Below are positions 46,501-58,115 of a stretch of 64,000 nt of DNA, in pieces; within the stretch, counting starts at the first letter, position 1; each line of letters begins with the position of its first letter. Location: contig NGZR01000006.1 in the NCBI GenBank assembly GCA_002197995.1, forward strand, positions 496,001 to 560,000. Direction: 5' to 3'. Made by a program: the position numbers and the translations under genes. Origin of the DNA: Gaeumannomyces sp. JS-464 (lineage: Eukaryota > Ascomycota > Sordariomycetes > Magnaporthales > Magnaporthaceae). The notes beneath the pieces are model-generated. The model made no database searches. It saw only the letters and a program-made list of their open reading frames with translations, and had not been told where the DNA came from.

Positions 46501-49500
46501 AAATTGGTTAATGCCGATTTAAAAGCAAAGTTTTTTTAAAAGTTTTTAATTTAATTTAAGCTTTTATCGGAAATAATGCGGTTAGGAAAACTATAAAACC
46601 TTTATTATATATTTCGGAACCGTATTACGCATTTTTTAACGCCTATTATATGTATTGCTTTACATATTTTTATAGTTGTTTATAATAACTATTAAATATT
46701 CCGGATTTTTTTTATTTACCGGTAGTTTCGTTATAAAATTAATGGAAATGGTTTTCCAATATTAATCCGGTATAAGCAAAAAGCGTAAAAGGCTTTATTT
46801 TATTAACCTTAATAATTGGGATTTCCGGCATACGTTATAATTGCGTATAAAACGCGCTATATCCCGTGCTATCCTTTTTTAATAGTAATTCCGGCAAAGT
46901 ATTTTAAACGTGTTATTTTTGCTTACGTATTTCACGATTAACAAAACGTGCATTTTTTATATTACAATAGTTATTAATAGTTTTTACGCTAATAATTATA
47001 AGCGTTTTTTTATATTGTAAAACTTTTTACGCATTAATAAAGCAATCCATAATTTATGCTTTTATATCGGCGGCGGGAAAAAACCTCCGTACGTTTGCTA
47101 TTACCGCGTTAAGTTTCGCTAAATAGCTATGGTTTTAACGTAATGCTTTTTCCCAAAGTTCCGTAATGTTTATTTCGCGGAAAAGCTATATACCTTTTAA
47201 TAAAATACCGGACTTAAAACGAACGTTTATCGCTTTTAACGCTATATTTTCTAAAGTTCGTATCGGGGCTAAAGTTATCGCGGGGTAAGTTAGGCAAAGC
47301 ATTATCGTTTTGCAAAGTTTTATCGATTTATTTTGCTTTTTTTACGATAAAGCGTTCGAAAAGGTAATATGCTTCCCCGGCCTATATTACAAATTGTAAT
47401 CGAATTTAAATAAAGTTTTTGCTTAACGCATTTATCGTTCGGAAATTTCCCGTAATTTGGAAAAGTATTTTAAAGTTTTATGGTTTATTTAAATTAAAAA
47501 TGGCTTTCGCACGCTGCGAAGTTTTAATTCCTATGCTTTAATATAAACGATTACGGTTAGCAACTTTTTATCGTGGATAATATAATTCCGCTAGCTGCTT
47601 TTTAATTTAGCTAAATGGAACGCGATTAAACGCTAAATCCCATTTTTACCTAATTAAAAAAGGTAATTTCCAAATGCCGCGTTTAAGTAATTTGCTTTAA
47701 CTTTTATATTTAAATTGGGGTTTTATTACGCTAATATTAAAGCTTATATAAAAGCCAGTTTAAGCTTTTCGAATGCCGCATTAACTTATTTAATTTAATT
47801 AAACGGGATTTTTTTTTATTAGCACTATTAATAATGCAGCTAAATCGAAATATTTATCGATAAAATTTCGGTAAAAGTTAGCGAATTTTAGGAAATTTCG
47901 AAAACCTTTAAGTTTTTTAAACGCTTTTCACTTTTAAATGGCGCGAACTTTTTCCAAATCCGCTTAAATTCCTTTATTTGCCTTAATAATAAAACCGAGG
48001 TATTTAACTTTTTATACCGCGAAATCGCTTTTTTTAAATCCAAATTTAACCCGGCTTTACGTAACTTTTAAAAAACTTCCCGGACTTTGCTTATATGGTT
48101 TTTACGTAACCCTAAGGAAAAAATTAACACGTTATTTAAATATGCTAATACGTAATCGTTTAAAATATTTTTTAATACGCCGTTAATATAACGTTAAAAA
48201 GTAACCAAAGCGTTTGCTAACCCGAATAAGCACATTAGCTATTCGAATAAGCCGAACCGTATGCGAAAAGCTGTTAAATGTTCGTTTTTTTTTGCCATTC
48301 GTATTTTGTAAAATGCGGCTCGAACGTTAACTTTGGTAAACCATTTCGCTTTAGTTAAAAAACGGAGCGTTTTTTTTACTAATAAAAGTGGATACCGATT
48401 TTACAACGTAATTGCGTTAAATGCTTTATAATTTACGTATAAACGCTAATTACCTATCGGCTTTTTTACTATTAGCATTAGCGTTACCGCCGGTAAAAAG
48501 CTGGCTTAAATCCACCTTTTCCATTAAATTTGTAATTTATTAACGTAATTTTAAAAGTTAATTTTAAAATATATTATAAAGTTAACTTTAAAATAACTTC
48601 GGTTTATTTTCGTTATTATTTGTTTTTAACCGAATATGGTGGTTTAAATTTCCTCGGTATAAAGGTAAAACCATTGCTTTGCTTTTATTAAAAAAATCCG
48701 CGAAATCCCGCAATTTCGAAAATAGTTTAAACGTAGTTGGTTTTTGTTTCGTAATTATTACTATCGCTTATAAAATTCGTATTATTTCCTTTAATAACGT
48801 AACGGTAAATTTATAGCTTTAAGCTGGGTTTTAACGCTATTTTCGGCATATTACCGCGAAAATACTGCCAATTACTAATGCTAATTATTTACCGCTTTTT
48901 AATTGGGCATGTAATTTTTAAACCACTATACTTTATATTACCTTTATTTAAAAAAAGCTACCCGCCGCGTTTAATTTTACGCGGTTATGCTTTATCCATA
49001 ATAATTTTAAATTAACATTCCTAAGCATTCCCGGGATAATATAAAATAAAATAAAAAATATTTACCCGTTTAAATCCATTTCGCATTTAGCAATTTGGCT
49101 AATTGCTAACGGTATGCGTTTTAAAATTATGCCAAGCCGGCGCGGTATTTAAAGCTATAAACGCTTAACCCCGATTTTTACCGCGAAATTCTCGCTTATC
49201 GCCGCATAACATTCGCAACCGGAATCCATTTATGCGTTTACGAACTTAGCGGAATCGAGCAATGCTAGTATTAAAAATTAAAAGGCCATTATACTGCGTT
49301 TAATTTCTTTTAGCTCGTTTTTTCCACTTTTTAATATATAACTTCCCGGTTATTAATTTATTCCGTTATTACGGCGCTTTTCTTTAACTAAAGCTCGTGT
49401 TAAAAGCTACTCGTTTCCCGTGTTAATACCCGCCGTCGCTGCTTTTAATATCGTGGTAAGCTTAGGGCGAATCGCGTTTCGGTAGCGATACGCCCGTTTT

Positions 49501-50538
49501 TCGTATTCCTAGCTGCTATAATTTAAATACGCTTTAGTTTTACGCCGCTAGCGGAACACTTTTTGGAAAACCCAAAGTGCTTTAAATTTACGTGCCTTTT
49601 AGCTTCCGCTTTTTTTTAAACTAGTATTTACTGCGTTTACGCTCGTTATAAATAAATTCCCCGATTTGTCCGTAATATGGGGTGCGGTATAAAAAGTTAG
49701 CGTTTTTTTATTTAGCTTATTATTTTTATCGATTGCTTTTAAAGCTTAAGCGATGCGTTTATACGTATTAACCATTCCGTTATATAAAAATTGTTATTTT
49801 TCGTTCGAAATTGCGGCTAGTCGGATTTTATTTAAAATGCGCAAATAAAAGTAATTAATTTTAATTTCGTTTGTTTATATAATACCCCCGGCCGCGGCTA
49901 ATAATATTTTAAACTTCGTAATAAAAGCGGCGAACGTTTAGCCCGGCTTTATTTTAACCATTTTTAATTTTAACAAAACTTCGGCTTTTTTATATGGATT
50001 GTTAAAAATGGTGGCGAGGTGGTTAAAGAATTGCAATAGGTCGTAAATGCTATAAGGGCCTCCGGTTTCGTAATACGAGCGTACCACTTTTTAAGTAGCC
50101 GGGGTAAGGGAAGCCCAAATATATTCGTAGCAATCGCGTGCGTTACTAATAAATTTTACGTTTCGGGTTATTTTATATTCGAATGCGTTTCGTTACGCGT
50201 TAAAACCCTGTCCGTCGCCGTCGTATAACGGGGGTTTTTAAGTGGTTTTCGTTTAAAAAACGTAATTAAAACGCTTGCGAGTTTAAACTGGGCGTTTTGT
50301 GCTTCGATAATGCGGTTTTATTTATTGCGTTGCTCGACGAATACCGCGTTAGCGTTAGTTTGGAATTTGGCCAGCTTTTTTTCGAACGCGGCCAAACGTG
50401 TTTATAATTCCGCGATAATGGCTGTTAAGTTTAGCTGGTCGGGAAGTGTTAAAGCCGGGGTTGCGGCGTTTCCCGGCGATAGTGGGATTAAAATAAGCAT
50501 AGTTATAATCCCGCGTTCGGGAAAAGATTTTGCAAAAA

Positions 50539-50727
50539 TGTAATAGGCTAAGCTAATAAGTGGTAGCTAATAAAAGCTAAAATGATATTATTTTGCAAAA
50601 TGAAAAAAAACAAAAAGGAGGAAAGCTAACTTAATCCCGGAAGTTATCCTTAGTTATATATGCATAAAAACGGTTTAAAAGTAACCCCTAAGCCCTTTAC
50701 CCGTGCCCTTAGCACGGAACCATAACA
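50539..50727 (-). repeat. 5' LTR of element 3
   Basis: 189 bp, followed by the GTTGC duplication (50728-50732). Confidence 0.9.
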
Positions 50728-50732
50728 GTTGC

Positions 50733-51201
50733 TATTAAAAAGGCTTTAATAAACTTTTTAGCTTATCCTTTTTCGCCGTTTAACAATTTGCGGGCAATAG
50801 GAGGTTTCGGTTTCGAAGGTAGCTTACTAAGGGAGGGTGCGGTGCGGGTGAAAGAAAAGTAAAAGTGCAAACCTGCTCGATTACGCGCGCGAGCCGAAAA
50901 CAAACAGCGCGCAATCGGGTCGGTCGCGGGGAGCCGGGCAAAGCGTGGTGACTTTAAGCGACTTTACTTTAATTTCGATTAAGCTTTGCTTAGGATTATA
51001 AAAGTGCGATTTCCGTAATTAAAAAGCTAGGGAAGGGTATCGCTAGGCGTTAGGCGAGCCGAAAACAAGCTTAATAAAAAACGCACGTACCGAGCCGGAA
51101 ATAAAGCGCGTTTAAAGGTGCGTAAGTTTTTAAACGAGCCGAAAATAAGTTTAAAAGGCGGGGATTGGTAACTTTGCAATAAGCAAAAAGTTGCTACCAC
51201 T
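50733..51201 (-). pseudogene. 5' part of element 2 (leader and Gag start), beyond the nested insertion
   Basis: Sequence between element 3 and the 5' LTR of element 2. It holds a repeated GCGAGCCGAAAACAAGC/GAGCCGAAAATAAG motif (about 50,888, 51,055 and 51,130). No long frame is open. Confidence 0.5.
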
Positions 51202-51406
51202 TATCGCGAACAGTAATAAGGATTGGTTGGATTGCGATATATGGTAAGGTTGGATGGTGTATAAGAAAGAGTTGGAGGCCGGAAGCCGGGCGGGCAAGCC
51301 TGTAAAAAAAGCTTTGCAAAAGCCCCACTTCCTTTATCGTGCCGATAAGGGTGGGGGTTACCCTGCCCCGCTAGTGGGCCCCTTCCACCTCTTGCCGGCC
51401 ATAACA
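51202..51406 (-). repeat. 5' LTR of element 2
   Basis: 205 bp; many more G-to-A and C-to-T changes than the 3' copy. Followed by ATTCC (51407-51411). Confidence 0.88.
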
Positions 51407-52125
51407 ATTCCGGCGCTCCTCGTTAGTAAGCGGGCAATCGGCTATAAGGCGTATAAACGCCGGGGTGGTATAAGCGTTACGGGTAGCAATTATGCGTTCG
51501 GCCGGCGGGTATGCCGGAAAAGAGGTAAAGCCGGGTTTAAGCGGGGAGGTTTTTAAAACCCCTTTTAAGCTTAGCCGGGTGTGCGGGAAATTAGCGAGCT
51601 TATTGTTAGTTCGAATAAAGTAGCAAATATAAAGGAAAAAAGGTACGAAAAAAAAAGGGAAAGTTTATATATAGGCCTTTTAAAGCCCGTTATTATCGCC
51701 CGGCGATAGTAAAATAGTTGGTAGCTTTAACGAATAAGGCAAAAGGAAAGGCTTTTTAAAAAAAACCGTTTTTAATACCCGGGCTTATTAAAAGCCGGGG
51801 AAAGGTCCGCCGTAGGCCATTTGTTTTCCAACGCTTTAACCAACTTGCAAAATGCAAAGTGGGAAAAGTATTTGTTTTCTTATAACGGCACGGGTTATCG
51901 TTTTCGTGTTCGAATTTTCGGTAGTACTAATCGAAATCCCCGTGCTTTATACATGCGGCTATTAACCTTTGTAACACCTTTCGGTGCAGTTGTAAAGCTT
52001 CGGGTGCGTGTCGTAATGCGGCGGGAGCTTGTAGCCCTATACGGTATTAAATAGTTTGTTTTCGAACCACGCGTTCCGGGCGTTTCGGGCTATTTTCCTA
52101 GTTAAAGCTTTTACTTTAGCCACCG

Positions 52126-52408
52126 TGTTACGGGGTAGCCGAAGGCTTGTACGAGGTGATTACGATAACCGTAAACGGTAATTAGGGGTTAAAAGCCTAT
52201 ATTGCTATAAGGTAAATATAACAACTTTAGCTTGTTCCGGCAATTTAAAAATTGCCTTTTACAAGCTGCCTAAGTAGCGTGGCCCTCCCTAGGCCTTTTG
52301 TTACGTGCTTGGGGTGCTTTAGGCTTCCACGTAGCTCGGGCCCGTAAACAAGGCTAAAGCTTCTTGCTATAGCGGTAGCCCGCTATTATTACGGCGAGCC
52401 TCCTTACA
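52126..52408 (-). repeat. 3' LTR of element 4
   Basis: 283 bp; shares GATTACGATAACCGTAAACG, GTGCTTGGGGTGCTTTAGGC and CTCGGGCCCGTAAACAAGGC with 60778-61061. Preceded by CACCG. Confidence 0.92.
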
Positions 52409-53075
52409 TTATCCCCCTTTTAAGGCATTAACGTTTCGGTAATGCCTATTAGCGAAACGGTCGCGTTAAAGTTTAATCGGTTTATAGCGAATTAGCGGGC
52501 AAGCCAAATTTGTTAATACCTTTACCATTTGTCGTAAATGGTTTTTTAGTAATATAAAAGTGCGAATAACTTTTTTTAGCAGGGTGCTAGTAAGGCTTAT
52601 AAGATTTTGGTAGCGTTTTCGATGGCGTTAACCGTGTAAAGCCGGCGACGGTTAAAGCAGGAGCGGTTTTGCCAGTAAACCTTTTGTGTTTTTTCCAGCC
52701 GGCCGGCGTTATTTTCCTTTTTTTTAATAATACAATTAACAGCGACGATTAAACGCCGCTGGTTATTGCTTTGTTTTTTTTACCTTCGCATTGCTTGTTT
52801 GCCTATAAAGCTCGCGCTTTTAATGCATAAAAGCTTACGTTTGCTTTTTAAAGTTAACGCTTTTTTTCTTTTCCCGCAATTTTTTTGCGCTTTTTGCTTA
52901 GCCCGGATTTAGGCTTTTTTTAATTGCGGTCGCGGTTTCGATTACGCTCGATTACGCTTTTTTTTTCCAGCTGCGGTCGCGGTTTCGATTACGCTCAATT
53001 ACGTTTTCTTTTTTAATTGCGGTCGCGGTTATACGTTTTCGTCCTCCTTTTCGGTTTGCTCGTTTCGAGCGTGCG

Positions 53076-53372
53076 TTAACCCGATTTTGCCGCAGAATTA
53101 TGTTTTACGACGCTACCGCTAACGAAGCATTTCGCCGTCGCTTTTTCGCTTTTAACGATACGGAGCGGGCAATCGTAGCTAGTTTTACGGAGGAAAGCTT
53201 CCACTATTTTACCGATTATGGCATTTTTAAAAGGAATCCGCTTTTCTTTTGCCATTCCGCTTTTTAGTTTAGCTTTAATTTGAACTTTTAAAATACTTTC
53301 GTTATTAGCATACCTCGTTAGCGTTACTCGTCGTTTAACGAGCTTAATAATTTCGCCGATAAAAAGCATCAT
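53076..53372 (-). pseudogene. Extra ORF downstream of integrase in element 4
   Basis: A 98-codon open frame in the same sense as pol: 'IGEIIKLVKRRVTLTRYANN', 'KRIPFKNAIIGKIVEAFLRK', 'KCFVSGSVVKHNSAAKSG'. It looks like a real former protein, basic and helical. Ty3/gypsy elements seldom encode a gene here. Alternatives are a fragment of another transposon (for example an ORF1-like or Gag-like protein) captured by, or inserted into, element 4. Family not recognised. Confidence 0.45.
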
Positions 53373-55919
53373 TTCGTTTTACGTTTTTTTTGCAAAAGAA
53401 AACCGTTAGCGAGTTTAAGTTGCCTTTATTATTAGCACGGTGGTTTTAATGGTATTTAACGCCGCTTTTTTTTATAGCAATTGCTATTATAACCGACCTT
53501 TTTCGAAATGGGACGCATTTTAAACACGACCTGGTATATACCACCGGTATTACTAAAGTAGGCCGCTATTTCCGGTGCATTTACCGGGGTTAGGCTTATC
53601 GTTTTTTACTTCGGGTTTTCTTTTTAATATCGATTTAAATTTGCTAAAAATATGCTGGTAAATGTATAATGGTTTACCAAGTTTTTTGGTAAAGCTTATT
53701 ACGCGGTTTCGCCTTTTTTAATTTGTTTTTATAGGAAAACTTTTATAATTTTTCCGTTACGATTTATTTTTCGGCTCGTTATAATTTTTTTATTTTGCTG
53801 CTAATAATGGTCGAACTTTTACTAAATCCGCCTTTTAACTTCGGCAAAGCTTTTATATTGCCACTTTTTTTAAAAGTTCGACGATTACGACTTGTACCAT
53901 TTCCCGACGCTTTAAAACTTGCTTATAAATGTTGGTACCACCGATTTGCTCGCGAAAAAGCATATATTCGCGGCGTATTCAGGGGTGCACATTTGGCACG
54001 CTTTTTACAACGAGCTTACTAAGGTTAACGAAATGCTAGCTTAGATAAGCCAGCCTGTTTTTTAAAGTCGGGCTTCGGTTATAGCTCGCGCTAATTAAGG
54101 ATTACGTTTTATGCCTTTTTATAAAATCGTGCTTAACCCGGCCACTAACGGTATCCGTTTTTTCCAGCTTTCGAAATTATAATGGGAGGTTTTTAACGAA
54201 GGTTAAGCTTTTAACTTTTCGAACGAGGAGTTTAAAAAAGGTTTAAATTGCGAAGTGAAAATTAAGTTTAGCGACGTATTATTATTCGTTAATTTAACGG
54301 CGACCCGATTTTATATTAAATCGCTAAAGCTTAATCGTAATTCGATTTGCTAATAATTTGGAATTTAAAAAGGGAAGTAATAATAACGAAAACTTTTTTA
54401 TTAAAACGCGGTTGTTAAATGTCGAGTAATAGCTAAGGATTTTTCGGCGGTTTTAAGCTTTTATTTTCCTTTTTTTTCACTTTTTACTTTTTTTTAGCCC
54501 GAAATAAAGTTATCCTATTTGCGGTACGTTTTGCGCTTTTTTTTAAATAGCTTTTAATTAGCTTTTATACGTTATCCAAATGTTTTTCGGTTTTATTATA
54601 TTATTTTTGCCGGCCATTTTGCTTATTTTACTAAAAACGAACGGGATTCGTTTTGCTTTTGCATATTAACCACGTTTTTTACTTTTCATTTTTTGGTTTT
54701 CTTTTTTAAATTTAAAAAGGCGGAATTGGAAACCCGAGGCTTAAAATCGTTTTACGGTTTTTAATAAAACGACGGAAAAAAAGTTATATAATCGACTATA
54801 TTTGGCTGGCAGTTAAACTTTATAAATAAAGCTTTTTACCTTTTTACAATAGGTATACAAATATATATAAATGCGAATTTACGCTTTCCTGTTTTAAACC
54901 GAAAGTTTCGAGTAAAGAGTTTAACGATTTATCCTTTTTAATATTTTTAAAATTATCGTTTTTTAATTGTAATACCGGCGTTAAGCTTTTACTGTTTAAA
55001 TATAATTCGTTCGTTTATCGGTTTTAATTTAACGAATGTGGTATAGCTTTTTTAGCACTTTTTAAACCTTGGTTTTTTTTGGGTTTGTTATAACCTTACA
55101 TATGCGTAGGTTAAAACCATATAAAGCCTCGAAAAGGCTAATTTTAATAGTTTTATGTTTCGCGTTTTATAAACGAATTCGGCTTTATGTAATACCGTTA
55201 TTTAGCCGAACTTTTCCCGGTTAATAAACGTTCGCAAATAGTGCGTTAACGTTTAATAAATACGCTTGGTTTAGCCGTCGGTTTAAAAATGGAACGCAAT
55301 AAACAACCGACGGGCGGATTAAAACGTTTTTTATATTTAGTTTAAAAATAATTGGTAAATAGCGAGTTTCGGTTATTTACGATACTTTTAAAAATGCCGA
55401 ATTGGCATTCGACGTGCTGTTATAGCATTTGGGCAAAGGAAAAAGCCGAAATTGTTTTTCGCACGGGGATAAATTTAGCGTATTTGGTAAAGCGGTTTAC
55501 CATTATAAGCATTGCATTGTACGTTTAACTTATAAACGTTAAACATTTTAATAGCTTTATAATAAAATTTAAATTAATTTTTTAAAAAGGGCATTCGGGT
55601 AATAAAAATGGCTAAAATTCGCTATAAAGTTTGTGTTTTAGCATTTTCGCTTTTTGGCATGCTTAATAAAAGCGGACGTATTTCGCGATATTTTTATTTA
55701 CGTTTTCCTAATAAAATTTGCGTTTAATTAGTTTTACCGTTTTATATATTCCGAAATGCTTTGCTCGAAAATCGTTATAATATTATGTTATAATTTAAGC
55801 TCGAAATGCCTTTTAAACGGGAATTACTAAGCGTTTTCGAAAGTATAAAACTTCGTCCTCGTTTATATAATATCTTTTATAAAAAATTCGGCTTTTTTTT
55901 TAGCTTTATCGCTTTTATA

Positions 55920-56245
55920 AGCGGCATTGCGTTTTTACGCGGCATCGCGTTTTAGCACGGTATCGCTTTTTCCGGTAGTATCGCGGCTTTGCACGGCATC
56001 GCGGCTTTGCGCGATATCGCTTTTTTTAACGGTATCGCGACTTTGCACGGCATTGCGACTTTGCACGGCATTGCTTTTTTTGGCGGCATCGCGATTTTGC
56101 ATAGCATCGTTTGTTTTAACGGCATTACGGTTTCGCGTGGTATCGCTCTTTTCGACGGTATCGCTGCTACACGCGGCTTTACGTTTTTGCGTGGCATCGC
56201 TTTTTTAACGGCATTACGGCTTCGCGCGGCATCGCTTTTACGGGC
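55920..56245 (-). repeat. Tandem repeat in the pol linker of element 4
   Basis: Plus-strand units such as GGCATCGCGGCTTTGCAC recur with 15-24 bp spacing about 14 times. On the minus strand they encode repeats of Met-Pro-Cys-Lys-Val-Ala / Ile-Pro-Leu-Lys-Lys-Ala. The stretch stays open in three frames despite RIP. Confidence 0.8.
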
Positions 56246-57929
56246 GGGTTAATCTTTTAAATCCCGGCACCGTTTTTTACTAAAGCACGCAATGCGATAA
56301 CCTTTTGGTTTTACGTTTGCAACCGTTTAATTAATTGGTATATTGCTCGGCTTAGTTCGTTAATTTTTGCCGTTTCGTTTTTTATTAGTTCGATAATAAC
56401 AAAACGAAAAAGCAATTGGTTATAAATAACGCTTTTAGCTTTAAGCTTTTTTACTAGCAGTTTTTTTTTTTGCCCGAAGCTAAATTATTGCTAACCTTTT
56501 TAGGTTACTTTTTAAGTTAGGTTTTACTTGCCATTTTCGTTTTTTTGCGCGAGTAAAAGCTGCGATAAGGATTTATATAGCCATTTGCAGCTTAAATCGT
56601 AAAAATTGGTTATTTTCGGCGATTTTCGAACGTGCTTGCTTTGGGCGAAGCTTTAACGGTATTTGCTTTTTGTTTTTTTTTTTATAAAGGCATTAACTCG
56701 GGATAAATAGTTTAAAAGGTTAACGTTATAACTACTCCTTTTTAAACGGGCGCGTTGTTTTTTTTACGGGTCGCGGCTTCGAATCGGAATTATTTTTGCA
56801 GTTTAAATATATTGTTTTATAATATTTAGGCAATTTTTTTTAATTGTTAATACAGCGATTTATTAGGTTAATTTATTTGGCAAATGCGGCAGCAAGTTTA
56901 ACTTAGCCGCGAGTAATAGGACGACGTTTTCGTATATAATTTTTCCTTTTATATAATTTGGCTTTTTGGATAAACCATTCGCGAGGTTAGTTTTGCCCGA
57001 CTTATGTTTAATATTAAAGTTAAACTAGGATAATTGGTATATTTATCGCGTTAGCCTATTTTAAAGGTTTTTAACCGGGGTTTGGATTACTTTTTTTAAC
57101 GCTTAATGGTCCGTTAGGACGGTAAACATTTTGGATGCGCTTTTTAAATATTAGCGCTAATATTTAAAGGATTTAATAATGGCTAGTAATTTTTGCTGTT
57201 TTATAACCCACTTTTGCTTTGCGTTTGTTAATTTGCGAAAGTAAAAAGCTATAAAGTGCTATCGCTTATCCGTTAATTAAAATAAAATGCTAAAAATGGC
57301 TTTAATAAAAGGGTTCGTTTTAATTCGTATTTTTCTAGTTAGGTTTTAATGCTTAAAAATTATCGCGTTTTTAAACGCCGTTTTAAGCCTTTCGAAAGTT
57401 CGGGCTGCTGCGAATAGCTAGTCGAACATTCCTTTTTTTTCCCATTTTAATTGCTTTTTAATAGTTCCGTTATCGGAACGACCATTCGGAAATAACTAAA
57501 AATAAATTTGCGGTAAAAGTTCGCGAATTTTAAAAACATTTAAATATTTTTATAAAATTTTAAAAGTTGCCATTTTTAAATCGCTTTAATACGTTTAGGG
57601 TTTATAAAAACACCTTTCCGAAATACGCGGAATTTTAAAAATTTAACGTGATTTTTAAAAAACTCGCATTTAAATTGCTTCGCGTATAATTTATATAATT
57701 AAAACCTGTTTAAAATTGGTTTTATATATTACTCGTGCTTTTTTTTTGTTTAAAAAAATATAATAATATTATCGAGGTATATTACGCAAATGTAATCGAT
57801 AAAATTTGCTAATACTCGGTATATGTAAGTTTAAAAGGTAAACGAGGCGTTGGTTAATTCGAATGGCATTACGGTATATTTAAACAGCTTATATTTAATA
57901 CGGAATGCTATTTTTTATTTGTTTTTTAA

Positions 57930-58115
57930 TTAAATGCAAATGCGATAGTAAGCATCCCGCAGGTTTAATTTGGAAAACCATTTGGCTTTCTCTAGCTTAT
58001 TTATTAAATCGGATATAAAAAGTAATAAATAGCGGTTTTTGCGCGTAATTCGGTTTAAAGCTCGGTAGGTAATATATAAACGCAAAAATCCGTCTTTTTT
58101 AAGTACAAATAGCAT
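57930..58115 (-). pseudogene. Reverse transcriptase fragment of element 4
   Basis: Open stretch of 61 codons carrying 'MLFVLKKDGFLRLYITYRAL' (normally VxKKDGSLRLCVDYRALN) and 'NLRDAYYRICI'. Substitutions such as Val-Asp to Ile-Thr fit transitions caused by RIP. Downstream, 'FELTNAPFTFQAYI' is readable near 57,830. Confidence 0.85.

Larger units (their letters stand above)
43313..50727 (-). mobile_element. LTR element 3 (Ty3/gypsy), nested within element 2
   Basis: 7,415 bp. LTRs of 190 and 189 bp (43313-43502, 50539-50727), start TGTAATAGGC and end TAACA on the plus strand. Target duplication GTTGC (43308-43312, 50728-50732). Orientation is minus: a purine tract (GGAGGAAAAAGC on the minus strand) lies next to the left LTR; integrase C-terminal 'FKISDK' plus 'LLFRNIKTN' near 46,100; and reverse transcriptase-region 'FRFSCIIN'-type frames near 47,800-48,500, where the connecting 'NFYRNFID' motif is readable. 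Densely RIP-mutated with no long open frame left. Confidence 0.9.
35908..51406 (-). mobile_element. LTR element 2 (Ty3/gypsy), inserted in the LINE and itself interrupted
   Basis: LTRs of 206 and 205 bp (35908-36113, 51202-51406) with ATTCC duplicated at 35903-35907 and 51407-51411. The plus-strand end reads TATCGCG, probably TGTCGCG before RIP, and the other end ATAACA. Minus orientation: integrase C-terminal domain at 37011-36364 ('YEKFNVGDQVWLNISK'), integrase zinc region 37911-37591, reverse transcriptase about 39031-38846 ('NVAIIGFRNLPAYMQK'), and a Gag with Arg-Asp-Lys-Asn repeats at 41105-40910. A primer-binding-like TGGTAGCAAC lies just inside the 5' LTR (plus 51191-51199 reversed). 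The nested element 43313-50727 splits the Gag region. Without it the element is about 8.1 kb. Confidence 0.88.

Noticed and set aside
55927..56252. Plus-strand ORFs over the tandem repeat
   Set aside because: The repeat keeps several frames open; pol is on the minus strand.
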